64,000 nt of DNA from Mycolicibacterium sp. P9-64 (GCF_008329605.1 NZ_NPKO01000003.1:620001-684000), one strand, 5' to 3'; shown: positions 9,828 through 18,404, numbered from the stretch's first letter. Numbers and translations: made by a program. The notes: generated from the sequence alone by a model not told the origin.

Positions 9828-10468
9828 CAGGGACCATCCAGACGCTGAGAAGGTGCACCGGTGCGGTCACAGCATTCGTCCTGGGTACCGCACTGCTGAC
9901 TGGCACCGCAACGGCACACGCCGGAATGGACAGCCAGAAGAAGGTATTCGATCGCAGTGGCCACGCGCTAACCATCGAACAATGGGACGTCAGTCTCGAC
10001 GGCGTGTCACCGATGGACCGCAATCGGTTGACACGTGAATGGTTTCACTCCGGCCGAGCCATTTATTCGATCTCCGGTGAGGGCGCCGAAAGCTTCTCCG
10101 GCACGCTGGAACTGGGCTACCAGATCGGCTTCCCGTGGTCGCTGGGAGTAGCCACAAACCTTACCTACACAACCCCGAATACCTACGCATGGGAAGCGCC
10201 GGTCTACGCCCCGCAACGTGCAGTGGTCACACCGAATCTGCTACCAGCAGCGACCATCTCGGTGGACATCGGGAACGGACCCGGCATCCAGGAGGTCGCG
10301 ACCTTCTCAGTTTCCGTGACGGGGCCAGCTGGCACCGTTGCGGTCGCCAACGCGCACGGCACCGTGTCCGGAGCGGCCGGCGGTGTGCAGCTACGTCCGT
10401 ACGCCCGGCTGATCTGGCCCGACCATGCCACCGTCACAACCTACGGCGAACAATGGAACATGAATTGA
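9812..10468 (+). CDS. MspA-family outer-membrane porin, copy 2 (atypical constriction)
   Basis: 218 residues. The start ATG lies inside the last codons of copy 1, with GGAGA five bases upstream, giving a 16-bp overlap that suggests translational coupling. Signal peptide to about residue 37 (TATAHA), then mature GMDSQKK. It retains QWDVS, MDRNRLTREWFHSG, LGYQIGFPWSLG, NGPGIQEV, NAHGTVSGAAGG and GEQWNMN. The loop aligning with MspA D90/D91/D93 is shortened and reads AWEAP, so the aspartate ring is lost and a Trp and Glu appear. The pore should still form, with changed charge and size selectivity (inference). Confidence 0.92.
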   Translation: MEHEVTGTIQTLRRCTGAVTAFVLGTALLTGTATAHAGMDSQKKVFDRSGHALTIEQWDVSLDGVSPMDRNRLTREWFHSGRAIYSISGEGAESFSGTLELGYQIGFPWSLGVATNLTYTTPNTYAWEAPVYAPQRAVVTPNLLPAATISVDIGNGPGIQEVATFSVSVTGPAGTVAVANAHGTVSGAAGGVQLRPYARLIWPDHATVTTYGEQWNMN

Positions 10469-11136
10469 TCGACATCGGCACCAAGATAAAGGCCCTGGGG
10501 CATACGTTGCTGGCCGCAATCGTCTTCGCCACGACGTCATACGCCGGCGCAGGCCACGCGCATGCGACGATGGACAACGAATTGTCGACCGTCGATGGAC
10601 TCGGCCGCACCCTCGTGGTGCAGCAGTTGGACACATTCCTCAACGGTGTGCCACCGTTGGACCGCAATAGGTTAACGCGCGAGTGGTACCAAACTGGGCG
10701 CGCTCGGTACACCGTCTCGGGTGCAGACGCCGACAAGTTCGCAGGCACTCTAGAAATCGGCTACCAGGTGGGTTTTCCGTGGTCGCTGGGTATCGGCGTC
10801 AACTTCAGCTACACCACGCCGAACCTCCTCCTCGACGATGCGTCCATTGCCGAACCCCCGCTGGGAATTGGATTCAACCCGCTTGGCTCCGTCATCACAC
10901 CCAACCTGTTTCCCGGGGTTTCGATCAGCGCGGATCTCGGGAATGGGCCAGGTATCCAGGAGGTGTCGACCTTCAGCTTGGACGTCACCGGTCCGGCGGG
11001 TGGTCTCGTTGTCGCAAACGCGCACGGCACCGTCACAGGAGCCGCAGGAGGCGTACTCCTGCGCCCGTTCGCCCGCCTGGTCTCAAACGCTGGTGATTCC
11101 GTGACGACATATGGCGAGCCCTGGAACATGAACTGA
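10453..11136 (+). CDS. MspA-family outer-membrane porin, copy 3 (closest to MspA)
   Basis: 227 residues from the ATG at 10453, which sits inside the final codons of copy 2 with the same 16-bp overlap as the copy 1/2 junction. The frame is open further upstream, but that part is only copy 2 read in another frame. Signal peptide to about residue 38 (GHAHA), then TMDNELS, close to mature MspA GLDNELS. Core motifs QQLDTFLNGV, LDRNRLTREWYQTG, YQVGFPWSLGIGVNFSYTTPN, ADLGNGPGIQEV and TTYGEPWNMN are all present. Both constriction aspartates are kept (LLDDAS). Followed by a convergent MFS gene. Confidence 0.94.
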   Translation: MEHELIDIGTKIKALGHTLLAAIVFATTSYAGAGHAHATMDNELSTVDGLGRTLVVQQLDTFLNGVPPLDRNRLTREWYQTGRARYTVSGADADKFAGTLEIGYQVGFPWSLGIGVNFSYTTPNLLLDDASIAEPPLGIGFNPLGSVITPNLFPGVSISADLGNGPGIQEVSTFSLDVTGPAGGLVVANAHGTVTGAAGGVLLRPFARLVSNAGDSVTTYGEPWNMN

Positions 11137-11230
11137 GACAGCATGTTCGGCACTGACTTCCCGAAACGGCGGTATGCGCTCGGAATGAACGTCAGCTAAT
11201 CTCCTCGTCCGAGCGCTGTCGGTCATGTTC

Positions 11231-12754
11231 TCAGTGTCGATCCGTACCGACAGCCGGAATGACTTTCCACGCAACGATTCCTGCAACGATCATCAACACC
11301 GCCGATATGCCCGAGGACAGCTGCATTGCGGATGCGAACGAGTGTTGAGCCTGACTCAGCGGGGCACTCGCGTGCGGTCCGCCGACCGCCAGAACCTGAT
11401 GCGCATCGGCGAGGGACTCGGTGACCGCTGTCCGGGTTGCGTTGTCCATGCCGTCGGGTAGCGACAGACCGTTGCGGTAGAAAGCGGTGGTCAGAGATCC
11501 TAGGATGCCGATTCCGAAGGCAATACCCAATTCGTAGCCCGTTTCGGAAATGGCCGACGCCGCACCGGCGCGTTCCCGCGGCACCGCTCCGACCACCACA
11601 TCGATCGCCACCGTCATCGCCACAGTGGCGCCGAGCACGAGAATGGCCAACGCCAGGCCGGTCCAGAGGATGTCTGGCAGACCCTCGGCAAGCGCCAGCA
11701 ACACGAGTCCGGTCCCACCGATCACCATGCCCCAACCGACGGTGAGCCCATTCCCCAATCGAGCAACGAGCCGACCGGCGAAGACGGTAACCACCACCGT
11801 TGTCAGCGTTGCAGGCAACTGCACGAGCCCAGCCTCCAGTGGGCTAAGACCGCGGACGAGTTGAAGGTACTGAGAAAAGAAGAAGATGGTTCCACTGAAG
11901 GCGAAGATCGCGATGGTGTTGACGGCCATGCCCCCTGAGAAGGCGCGTACACGAAAGAGAGAGATGTCGAAGAGCGGTTGCGCAAGACGCCACTGTCGCC
12001 TGACGAAGGACCCGCCAACAACGACCGCGATCACCAATGCAAGCGTTGATGTCCAGTCGACGCCGAAGGCGAAAGAGTGTTTCAGGCCATAGACGAACGA
12101 CAGCGTCGCGGCAAGCGAAAGTGCCGCTGACAGTATGTCGACGGTTGCGGGCACCGGATTGCGCGATTCCGGCAACAGCACGGCGGCGAGTGGAAGCAGT
12201 ACGATGATCACCGGCACGTTGATCAAGAATACCGATCCCCACCAAAAGTGTTCCAGCAGAACACCACCGAGCAGTGGGCCAGCTGCGGCGCCGGCCATCG
12301 CCCCCGCTGACCACACAGCGATGGCTCGAGTCCGGTGCGCAGGCCTTTCGAAGATGTCGCGGATGATTGCCAACGTGCATGGCATCAGGGTGGCGGCGCT
12401 CAGTCCCAACAATGCGCGGGCCGCGATGAGCAGCTCTGGCGCAGTCGCGAAAGCGGCTAGGACCGATGCGAATCCGAATCCGACACAGCCGAGAATGAGC
12501 AGGCGCTTGCGTCCGATTCGGTCCGCGACATTGCCCATGGTCAACAGGAATCCCGCCACGGCGAAGGAGTAGATGTCGCCGATCCACAGCAGTTGTGTCG
12601 CCGTGGGACCAAGATCTGCAACTAGGGCGGGAACTGCCAGCGCCAGAACCGTACCGTCAATCGTGACCAAAACCACCGCCAAGGTCAGCACCCCCAGTGA
12701 GGCCCACTTCCGGCCTTCGGCATTGAACAGCGGATTTTTCACAGCGATACTCAT
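11231..12754 (-). CDS. MFS multidrug efflux transporter, DHA2 (14-TM) type
   Basis: ~507 residues with about 14 hydrophobic segments. Motif A is present as GNVADRIGRKR in the loop after the second segment, and the motif C-like GPLLGGVLLEHFWW marks drug/proton antiporters of the EmrB/QacA group. Likely exports hydrophobic compounds across the inner membrane. The start MSIAVKNP at 12754 is preferred on family length. The frame runs to an ATG at 12802, and ribosome sites are weak for both. A TetR gene 440 bp away, divergent, is a plausible regulator. Confidence 0.87.
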   Translation of the reverse strand: MSIAVKNPLFNAEGRKWASLGVLTLAVVLVTIDGTVLALAVPALVADLGPTATQLLWIGDIYSFAVAGFLLTMGNVADRIGRKRLLILGCVGFGFASVLAAFATAPELLIAARALLGLSAATLMPCTLAIIRDIFERPAHRTRAIAVWSAGAMAGAAAGPLLGGVLLEHFWWGSVFLINVPVIIVLLPLAAVLLPESRNPVPATVDILSAALSLAATLSFVYGLKHSFAFGVDWTSTLALVIAVVVGGSFVRRQWRLAQPLFDISLFRVRAFSGGMAVNTIAIFAFSGTIFFFSQYLQLVRGLSPLEAGLVQLPATLTTVVVTVFAGRLVARLGNGLTVGWGMVIGGTGLVLLALAEGLPDILWTGLALAILVLGATVAMTVAIDVVVGAVPRERAGAASAISETGYELGIAFGIGILGSLTTAFYRNGLSLPDGMDNATRTAVTESLADAHQVLAVGGPHASAPLSQAQHSFASAMQLSSGISAVLMIVAGIVAWKVIPAVGTDRH

Positions 12755-13191
12755 AGCACGACGTAGCCAACTAGGCGGGTGGCAACGGCGGATTCTGCCC
12801 ATTGAATGGGACTGCGCAACAATGCTTTCCGCATCTATGACATATCCGCATCACGATGAGGACTGGTGCCGCGACTGACCTTGACGCGACTATCGGCGTC
12901 GCATATCTGCTCCTCCCACACAGCGGGACACCGCATCACGAATGTGCTCTCTCGCCCTAGGTTCAACCGTGATGCGTACGGCCGGGTGGGCTGCACACGT
13001 CTGCCGGGTCGATTGAGCGAAGCACTGAGGTGACTCCAAATGTCGACCTGCGTCTAGGTGTTCCACTGAACGAGAACGGGCTCCGACTACGAAGGCTCAC
13101 CCTACTAACTTGATGAAGGTCGGCATCGCCACGAGCACTTCGGTATGCCACATCCCGCAAGAAGAGAACTACTCGCATTACAAGGTGCGGA
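12755..13191. promoter_or_regulatory. Divergent promoter region between MFS and TetR genes
   Basis: 437 bp without a convincing gene. It contains the perfect palindrome CCCATTGAATGGG at 12798-12810, just upstream of the MFS start, a candidate operator. No other repeat stood out. Confidence 0.45.
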
Positions 13192-13860
13192 ATGCGGAAA
13201 CGGCGGACATGGAGCATCTTGACCACGAATGCGCATGAACGCCAGGCTCGGATCGTCGCTGCCGCCCTCGACCTAGCCACCCGAGATTGCGATTCGGTGC
13301 ACATCAGGATGGTGGCAGATCGTGCTGGCGTGGCTACCAGCACTGTGTACCAACATTTCTCATCAAAAGATGCCCTACTCTTCGCGTGTTTCCTCGAGTG
13401 GCTGGGCGCACGGGCGCACACCGAATGCGCAACTGCGTATCCGGTAGCTGACCCATACCAGCGGCTTGTAGACTTGATTCAGAATCTCACCATCGCACTG
13501 TGGAAAACACCGCGGCTCGCGGCATACGCCGCCCGTGCGTATCTGTTCGCCGAAGATACCGGAACCGGTTTAGACACCGACTGCATTCGGAGGTCGCTCA
13601 GCTTGATGTTGGTAAACGAAATCTGCGACGGCACCCCCACCGAGAATCAACGAGTTGTGGGTGATGTGGTTGCTGACGTCTGGTCCGCCAATCTTTTGGC
13701 ACTTGTCCAGAATCGAATTTCCCTGCAGCAGATGTTGATCCGTCTTCAGCTGGCCGTGTCGGCCATCGGTGAGCGGGCCCGGTATCAAGAAGCACATCAG
13801 TACTCCGGCGTCGATGGATCCGCGAGGGTTGTCGGTCGGGAGTCAATCCAGGGCCGTTGA
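13192..13860 (+). CDS. TetR-family transcriptional regulator
   Basis: 222 residues. The N-terminal helix-turn-helix is clear: ARIVAAALDLAT followed by VRMVADRAG-like and VATSTVYQHFSSKDALL around residues 20-65. The C-terminal ligand-binding domain is helical and not assignable to a ligand. The gene is divergent from the MFS exporter and convergent, with only 4 bp between stops, with the broken aldolase fragment. Control of the exporter is the simplest guess. The last ~20 residues are polar and may be an extension. Confidence 0.88.
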   Translation: MRKRRTWSILTTNAHERQARIVAAALDLATRDCDSVHIRMVADRAGVATSTVYQHFSSKDALLFACFLEWLGARAHTECATAYPVADPYQRLVDLIQNLTIALWKTPRLAAYAARAYLFAEDTGTGLDTDCIRRSLSLMLVNEICDGTPTENQRVVGDVVADVWSANLLALVQNRISLQQMLIRLQLAVSAIGERARYQEAHQYSGVDGSARVVGRESIQGR

Positions 13861-13864
13861 CGGA

Positions 13865-14259
13865 TCACGCGCGGTGCGTGTCCCCCTGTTCTCGTTTGAG
13901 TTCGAGGGCGATGTCGATCAACTGGTCTTCCTGGCCGCCGATCAGCTTGCGTTGCCCTGCGCGGTGCAGCAGTTTGTGCGCGGGAACGCCGTAGCGTTCG
14001 GATTGCCGGATGGCGTGCTTGAGGAAGCTGGAGTAAACCCCGGAGTAGCCCATGATCAACGCGTTGCGATCCAGCAGGCACTCGGCCGGCATGGCGGGGG
14101 CAACGACTTCTTCGGCAGCATCGGCGATGTCGAAGAAGTCGATGCCGGTCTTCACCCCGATCTTGTCGAACACCCGGATGAGCGCCTCGACGGGAGCGTT
14201 GCCCGCGCCAGCACCGAACCTACGGGTACTGCCGTCGATCTGCTTGGCGCCAGCGCGAA
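13865..14259 (-). pseudogene. C-terminal remnant of 4-hydroxy-2-oxovalerate aldolase (HsaF/BphI/MhpE type)
   Basis: The minus-strand frame from ~14257 to the stop at 13865 encodes about 130 residues that match the C-terminal third of HsaF-type aldolases: [63 protein letters not shown] and [16 protein letters not shown]. The catalytic barrel N-terminal two thirds is missing. The fragment joins directly, out of frame, to a truncated hydratase at ~14260. A GTG at 14173 could start a 102-residue piece, but it would lack the active site. The intact enzyme would split 4-hydroxy-2-oxoacids to pyruvate and an aldehyde. Confidence 0.85.
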
Positions 14260-14505
14260 ACCGCTGGACAGCCCCACCTTGTGCCCGATCACCCGCGCGC
14301 CCTCGGCCACCCGCTGCCTGATGTTGATCAGCTGAATCTCATAGGCATCGACAACATCGAGATCCGGATGACCATCAGTCAACGGAGCGATCGGCACTCG
14401 ACTGCGCTCCGCCTCGGCCAAGTCGGCGGCCAGTTGTCGCCGCAGTTGTTGGCGGGTGGGCTGACCACTCCCAAGAGCAGTGCACTCACCGTCACGAAGC
14501 GTCAT
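14260..14505 (-). pseudogene. N-terminal remnant of 2-keto-4-pentenoate hydratase (HsaE/MhpD type)
   Basis: From the ATG at 14505, about 81 residues match the N-terminus of HsaE-type hydratases: [29 protein letters not shown] and [13 protein letters not shown]. Similarity ends exactly after GLSS, near 14262, where HsaF-like sequence begins in another frame. The remaining ~180 residues, including the metal-binding part, are absent. The chimeric frame runs on as nonsense to 14152. The start overlaps the end of the crotonase gene by 14 bp, so the fragment was once part of that operon. Confidence 0.85.
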
Positions 14506-15343
14506 TACGTCCCGCCATCGCTTCGATGCTCATCCCGCCCAGCGAGTCGCGACCCACTTCTGCGTTGTGGGCATGCGCAAAATGGTGCAGCCCGAAAACG
14601 GAGTCCATGCCGTTCCGCATACCCATCTGGTCCTCGCACTGGTTGACCGCTTTCTTGCTCAATGCCAGTCCAAAAGACGGCATCGTCGTCATGCGCGCTG
14701 CCAATTCCATTGTTTGGCTTTCCAGTTCAGCGCGTGGGACGACGCGGTTGACCATTCCGACGTCGTAAGCGCGCTGCGCGCTGAAGCGGTCAGCAGTGAA
14801 GAGGATCTCCTTCGCCAAACGGGGACCAAGCACCCATGGATGGGCGAAATATTCCACCCCGGGAATGCCCATGCGTACCACGGGGTCTGAGAAGAATGCA
14901 TCGTCGGACGCCACGATCAGGTCGCACACCCAGGTCAACATCAGACCACCCGCGATGCAGGCGCCCTGAACCATCGCTATGACGGGCTTGGGAATCTCTC
15001 TCCAACGGCGGCACATGCCCAGGTACACCTCTGCCTCGCGGGCGTATCGTCGATCGCCGCCACGCTTACCGACGTGGTCCCACCACAGGACCGCTCGATT
15101 CTCGAAGTGGACGTGATGGTCCCGATCAGGTGTGCCGATGTCATGACCCGCGCTGAAGTGCTTCCCATTGCCTGCCAGCACGATCACCTTGACCTCGTCG
15201 TCCTCGACGGCGCGGGCGAATGCCGAGTCGAGCCCGTAGGTCATCGCGGAGTTTTGCGCATTGCGGTACTCGGGCCGGTTCATCGTGACGACAGCGATCC
15301 CGTCGTTGACCCGGTAGGTCACCACTTCCGTATCGTCATGCAC
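14492..15343 (-). CDS. Enoyl-CoA hydratase/isomerase (crotonase) family protein
   Basis: 283 residues starting at GTG 15343, with a strong GAGGAGG seven bases upstream. The crotonase fold is evident: VVTMNRPEYRNAQN at ~18-31, the oxyanion-hole HFSAGHDIG near 62-70, and GACIAGGLMLTWVCDLI. At the two usual catalytic glutamate positions I see Leu (AGGLML) and Val (SDPVVRMGI), so classical hydratase chemistry is doubtful; hydrolase, isomerase or another activity is possible. It lies downstream of the mce-associated genes and directly upstream of the broken hydratase/aldolase scar, on the same strand. Confidence 0.85.
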   Translation of the reverse strand: MHDDTEVVTYRVNDGIAVVTMNRPEYRNAQNSAMTYGLDSAFARAVEDDEVKVIVLAGNGKHFSAGHDIGTPDRDHHVHFENRAVLWWDHVGKRGGDRRYAREAEVYLGMCRRWREIPKPVIAMVQGACIAGGLMLTWVCDLIVASDDAFFSDPVVRMGIPGVEYFAHPWVLGPRLAKEILFTADRFSAQRAYDVGMVNRVVPRAELESQTMELAARMTTMPSFGLALSKKAVNQCEDQMGMRNGMDSVFGLHHFAHAHNAEVGRDSLGGMSIEAMAGRNDAS

Positions 15344-15455
15344 CTCGGTACCTCCTCGATCTGAATCAGTGGGGCATATCGTGCACCCTGGTTCGACCGA
15401 GCGAGGTCACCGAAGCCCACTCACTGGACGTCGCCTGCCTCACATCACCGGCAGA

Positions 15456-16055
15456 TCAGACCGGGTCGAAGGACGAAATCAGCCACCGCCCAGCAACTTC
15501 AGTCATCGTGACCATCACACTGCTGGCCGTCTGCGACGGCTCGGGGCGCTCACGACTGGTGGTTGTTTGGTTGACGAACAGAAGGACTGACGCCTTGGTC
15601 GGTTGCAAGTCCGCGACGGCGGACCGCACCACCGCCGCGGTGGTGACAATTCCCTTCTGCTTGGCTGCCGGCGCTGCGATCTCATCCGAGAATTGGGAGT
15701 AGTAGGTCAAGAACTCGCCGGTGAGATGTGCCTTCGCCGCCGCCATATCCGCGTCGAGGCTTTCGGGCTTGTAGGACAATAGTGCAACCGTGGCACCTTC
15801 AGCCGCTGCTGCGACGGACCGGCCGTCGGCGAAGGTGGTCCGTTCATCGGACCGGTATTGATTGACGTACAACATTGCCGCGACCGCACTGGAGATCGTC
15901 AGGATGAGACAGGAAGTGATGAGGGTCGCCTGCCGTCGGATCCATCGCCTTCGGGCTGTCGGCGGTGCGGGGTCGTCCAACTCGTCGGCTAGTGCCGCAC
16001 CGAGGTCCGGCTCGTCACACTCGGTGACCTCAATTTCAGCGGCATCGGTTGTCAT
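15456..16055 (-). CDS. Mce-associated membrane protein (Mas type)
   Basis: 199 residues: an acidic cytoplasmic N-terminus (~1-38), an RRRWIRR patch, a single hydrophobic segment at about 43-64, then a periplasmic domain resembling the SnoaL/NTF2-like part of Mas proteins, with LTGEFLTYYSQFSDEIAAPAAKQKG and a terminal GRWLISSFDPV. Mas proteins accompany mce operons and support Mce transporter assembly or function. The ATG overlaps the stop of the preceding mas gene by four bases (ATGA). Confidence 0.85.
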   Translation of the reverse strand: MTTDAAEIEVTECDEPDLGAALADELDDPAPPTARRRWIRRQATLITSCLILTISSAVAAMLYVNQYRSDERTTFADGRSVAAAAEGATVALLSYKPESLDADMAAAKAHLTGEFLTYYSQFSDEIAAPAAKQKGIVTTAAVVRSAVADLQPTKASVLLFVNQTTTSRERPEPSQTASSVMVTMTEVAGRWLISSFDPV

Positions 16056-16765
16056 GGCACGAACTCGAGCTGCGACATCTTGATCCGATCTCCTTCGCGG
16101 ACGAGTGAAACGGTGAGCCGCCAGGACCGGGGCGGTTGGTCGGCCCCGGCCGCATTGCTCACCGTCGACGTGACGGTCACCAATACCTGCGCCTGGTCGT
16201 GACTTATTGATTGGACTGCTGCCGCTTTGACCTGTGCTTTGGTGGTCACGTCGGCGTCCGCCGTGATCGCGACGAAATCGTCGGCAGCACCTTCGAATTC
16301 AGATTTGAACTGCCCCGTCGAGCTGTCGATGACGGTCTTCACCGTCTCCGGCGCGGATGCTTTGTCCAACGACATGAGCGTCACGACGATCTGGCGGGCC
16401 GCCGCTTCGTACTCGGCTACCTGTTGGTGCTGACTCACCGACTCCCGGTGATGCCAGACCAGGTACCCGCTGAGACCGAGCACGCCGGCCGACAGTACGA
16501 ATGACAATGCGCACACCCCGGCGCGCCAGGTGATCCGACGCCGCCAGCTTCCCGTCGCCGTGTCGGCTCCTGGGACGGGTTCGGTCGCATCCTCGGGTTC
16601 CGGCGCCGGTTTGCCAGCCATTCGGCGCAGCTCCTCGGCTTTAGCTCTTGCGGCGTTCGCCAGATCCTCCGCAGCGGCTGCTTCGGCTTCAGCGGTCTCC
16701 ACCAAGTCCACTGGCGCTGGTTCAGACGACACGATTGTTGCCGATCGTCGGCGCACAGACGGCAT
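16052..16765 (-). CDS. Mce-associated membrane protein (Mas type)
   Basis: 237 residues from ATG 16765, fixed by AGGAGG five bases upstream. A predicted coiled, Ala/Glu-rich N-terminal stretch (~20-50: AEAEAAAAEDLANAARAKAEE pattern), a Pro/Glu linker, a hydrophobic segment at ~83-105, and a periplasmic domain with TGQFKSEFEGAADDFV and a C-terminal SQLEFVP. Same layout as the following mas gene, so the two are likely paralogous partners. Four-base overlap with it supports one transcript. Confidence 0.85.
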   Translation of the reverse strand: MPSVRRRSATIVSSEPAPVDLVETAEAEAAAAEDLANAARAKAEELRRMAGKPAPEPEDATEPVPGADTATGSWRRRITWRAGVCALSFVLSAGVLGLSGYLVWHHRESVSQHQQVAEYEAAARQIVVTLMSLDKASAPETVKTVIDSSTGQFKSEFEGAADDFVAITADADVTTKAQVKAAAVQSISHDQAQVLVTVTSTVSNAAGADQPPRSWRLTVSLVREGDRIKMSQLEFVP

Positions 16766-16902
16766 GGCATCCTCCTGTCCGGCGCACTCCCGAATGAGGG
16801 TCGTGACAGCCGATTCCCGAGTACTGAACGCTAGCGACGCAAACACCCTGGACGACCCCTCGATCCCGTTCAGCGGTCAGCGGTCAACGGCCTCAGGTCA
16901 GC

Positions 16903-17349
16903 TCACCAGTTGCGAAGTGAACACAGGGCACCCTTGGGCCCGCTCGCGGTATCCGCGACGACCCCATCGATTTCGAGGCTGCACTGGAAGTGTGGCGTCA
17001 CCGCCGCGGGACCGCTCGTGACCGCGACCATCGCCCAGCGCTGCGGGTCTCGAAGTGTCACCTCGCGGACCCACGGTCGGTTGGGGCCGACCTCGAACTC
17101 AGTCCGCGGACTGAACTCATAGGGGTTGTGGCTGTATGCCGCCCAATCCGGCGGGTCGCTGTCCCGGTGGTAGATGTCCGCTCGGAAAGGGTTTTGCGAG
17201 ACGACCGTGTACACGACGCGATGGAGGACCGGTTCGTCGGCACGGGCGGGCGCCATGCTCGTGGTCGACACGACCGCAAGCATGGCCACACCAGCCAGGG
17301 ATCTACATGTCGCCACGCACCCACCGCCCCGATCCTTCAGCGACGACAC
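16903..17349 (-). CDS. Small secreted protein, MmpS-like C-terminal pattern
   Basis: Up to 148 residues with a hydrophobic signal segment (LAGVAMLAVVSTTSMAPARA) ending near residue 37. The mature ~110 residues contain two Cys in FQCSLEIDGVVAD and ALCSLRNW, which resembles the end of MmpS-type small membrane or secreted mycobacterial proteins. The assignment is by pattern only. The start is uncertain: the longest form begins inside the preceding gene (47-bp overlap), and an ATG at 17283 would give a shorter signal. Lies between mceF and the mas genes on the same strand. Confidence 0.65.
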   Translation of the reverse strand: MSSLKDRGGGCVATCRSLAGVAMLAVVSTTSMAPARADEPVLHRVVYTVVSQNPFRADIYHRDSDPPDWAAYSHNPYEFSPRTEFEVGPNRPWVREVTLRDPQRWAMVAVTSGPAAVTPHFQCSLEIDGVVADTASGPKGALCSLRNW

Positions 17350-17698
17350 ACGACAGGAAGAGTCCGTCCGGGGCCTGCGCCACTTGATTCAGAAAGCCCC
17401 CGCAGTCGGTACCCAACTCTCTGATGCCCGCCATCGACGGAGATCTGAAATACCGGGGCTCATAGCGGCGGGGGGACCCGCAGAAGACCAACCGCCCCCA
17501 TGACGTGGTCCCGAAAACGTAGTGCGCGGTGTCGCCGCACGGCGCGCCCAGAACGACGCCAGGTGTGATCCCTGGCACGCAGTCCGGGTTGTCGCAATAC
17601 GCGGGGTCCGCCTGCGCGGGAACGGGTGGGACTGTTCCGATGGCGAGCGCGGCGGTCGCGGTAATCGCTACCGCAGCAACCGCCGTCGTCAATCGCAT
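17303..17698 (-). CDS. Small cysteine-rich secreted protein, unknown function
   Basis: 131 residues with an N-terminal signal peptide (hydrophobic run to about residue 24, likely cleavage after PAQA). The mature part has six Cys (CDNPDC, PCGD, FCGS, DCGG, LSCVV), suggesting disulfides in the cell envelope, and ends QAPDGLFLSCVVAEGSGRWV. Mycobacteria encode many such small exported proteins beside mce operons. I do not recognise a named family. Its 3' end overlaps the next gene if that gene uses its longest start. Confidence 0.7.
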   Translation of the reverse strand: MRLTTAVAAVAITATAALAIGTVPPVPAQADPAYCDNPDCVPGITPGVVLGAPCGDTAHYVFGTTSWGRLVFCGSPRRYEPRYFRSPSMAGIRELGTDCGGFLNQVAQAPDGLFLSCVVAEGSGRWVRGDM

Positions 17699-17844
17699 GG
17701 CGGCACTGTGTCATGCGAACGACGCCGCATCCGTGGGAAGTCCCGCTGAGCGGACGATTCGACGAATCCGCCCAGCCTGCTGATGTTACCGTCCGACCGC
17801 CCATCCGGCGTCGTTGGCGCCGCGGCACGCAGAGGAGCAAGACC

Positions 17845-18369
17845 ATGCCGATGACGGCCCTGATCGCAAGCGGTGCAACGGTAGCGGCGGCCCTGGCCGT
17901 CACGATCACCGCACTGCAGCCCACGTCGGCGTCGGCCACCGGTAATGACTGGGGCCTCAACGGCACGTACATTGCGACGTCGAATGGTGAATGGTCAAGG
18001 ACGAACGCTGTTTTCGAGGACCAACCGAGCCTTCGAAGTACGTGGACGATCAGCACGCAGTGCAGTTATCCCGGCGAGTGCACCGGCTCGGTCGACAGCG
18101 ATTTCGGCTGGTCTGCTCCCATCTACCAGAAGAGTGGCGTCTGGTATGTGAAACACCAGATCGACGACTGGGTTCCCTGCGTTGATGGCACTTCCGCTCC
18201 GGGACTGCAGGAGTTCCGGTTCGCACCGACGACACCAAACGGTGACCGAATCGATCCGGACTCGAAGACTCTCGTCGGCGAAGACCGGACCACCGGCCAG
18301 AGTGGCGCGTGTGGGATCAACCGTCCGGTGTTCATCAACATGCCGTTCAAGCTCACCAAGACCGACTGA
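17845..18369 (+). CDS. Secreted protein, unknown function, inverted within the mce locus
   Basis: 174 residues from the ATG at 17845, with AGGAG nine bases upstream; the frame extends to 17713 without a ribosome site. Signal peptide to about residue 32 (PTSASA). The mature part has STWTISTQC, CTGSVDSDFGWSAPI and VPCVDG with four Cys likely paired, a pattern I have the impression of seeing in several mycobacterial exported proteins. It is the only plus-strand gene between mceF and the mas genes and is convergent with mceF across a 41-bp gap holding a GC-rich hairpin. Confidence 0.75.
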   Translation: MPMTALIASGATVAAALAVTITALQPTSASATGNDWGLNGTYIATSNGEWSRTNAVFEDQPSLRSTWTISTQCSYPGECTGSVDSDFGWSAPIYQKSGVWYVKHQIDDWVPCVDGTSAPGLQEFRFAPTTPNGDRIDPDSKTLVGEDRTTGQSGACGINRPVFINMPFKLTKTD

Positions 18370-18379
18370 GCCGGACAGC

Positions 18380-18404
18380 GCGGCGGCCCGGCCGCGGCCG
18401 CCGC
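18380..18404. terminator. GC-rich hairpin between convergent genes
   Basis: Perfect 9-bp stem GCGGCGGCC / GGCCGCCGC with a 7-base loop, in the 41-bp gap between the stop of the secreted-protein gene (18369) and the stop of mceF (18411). No T tract on either side. Probably serves both strands. Confidence 0.6.

Noticed and set aside
10135..10452. N-terminal extension of porin copy 3
   Set aside because: It is porin copy 2 read in another frame; the signal peptide starts at 10453.
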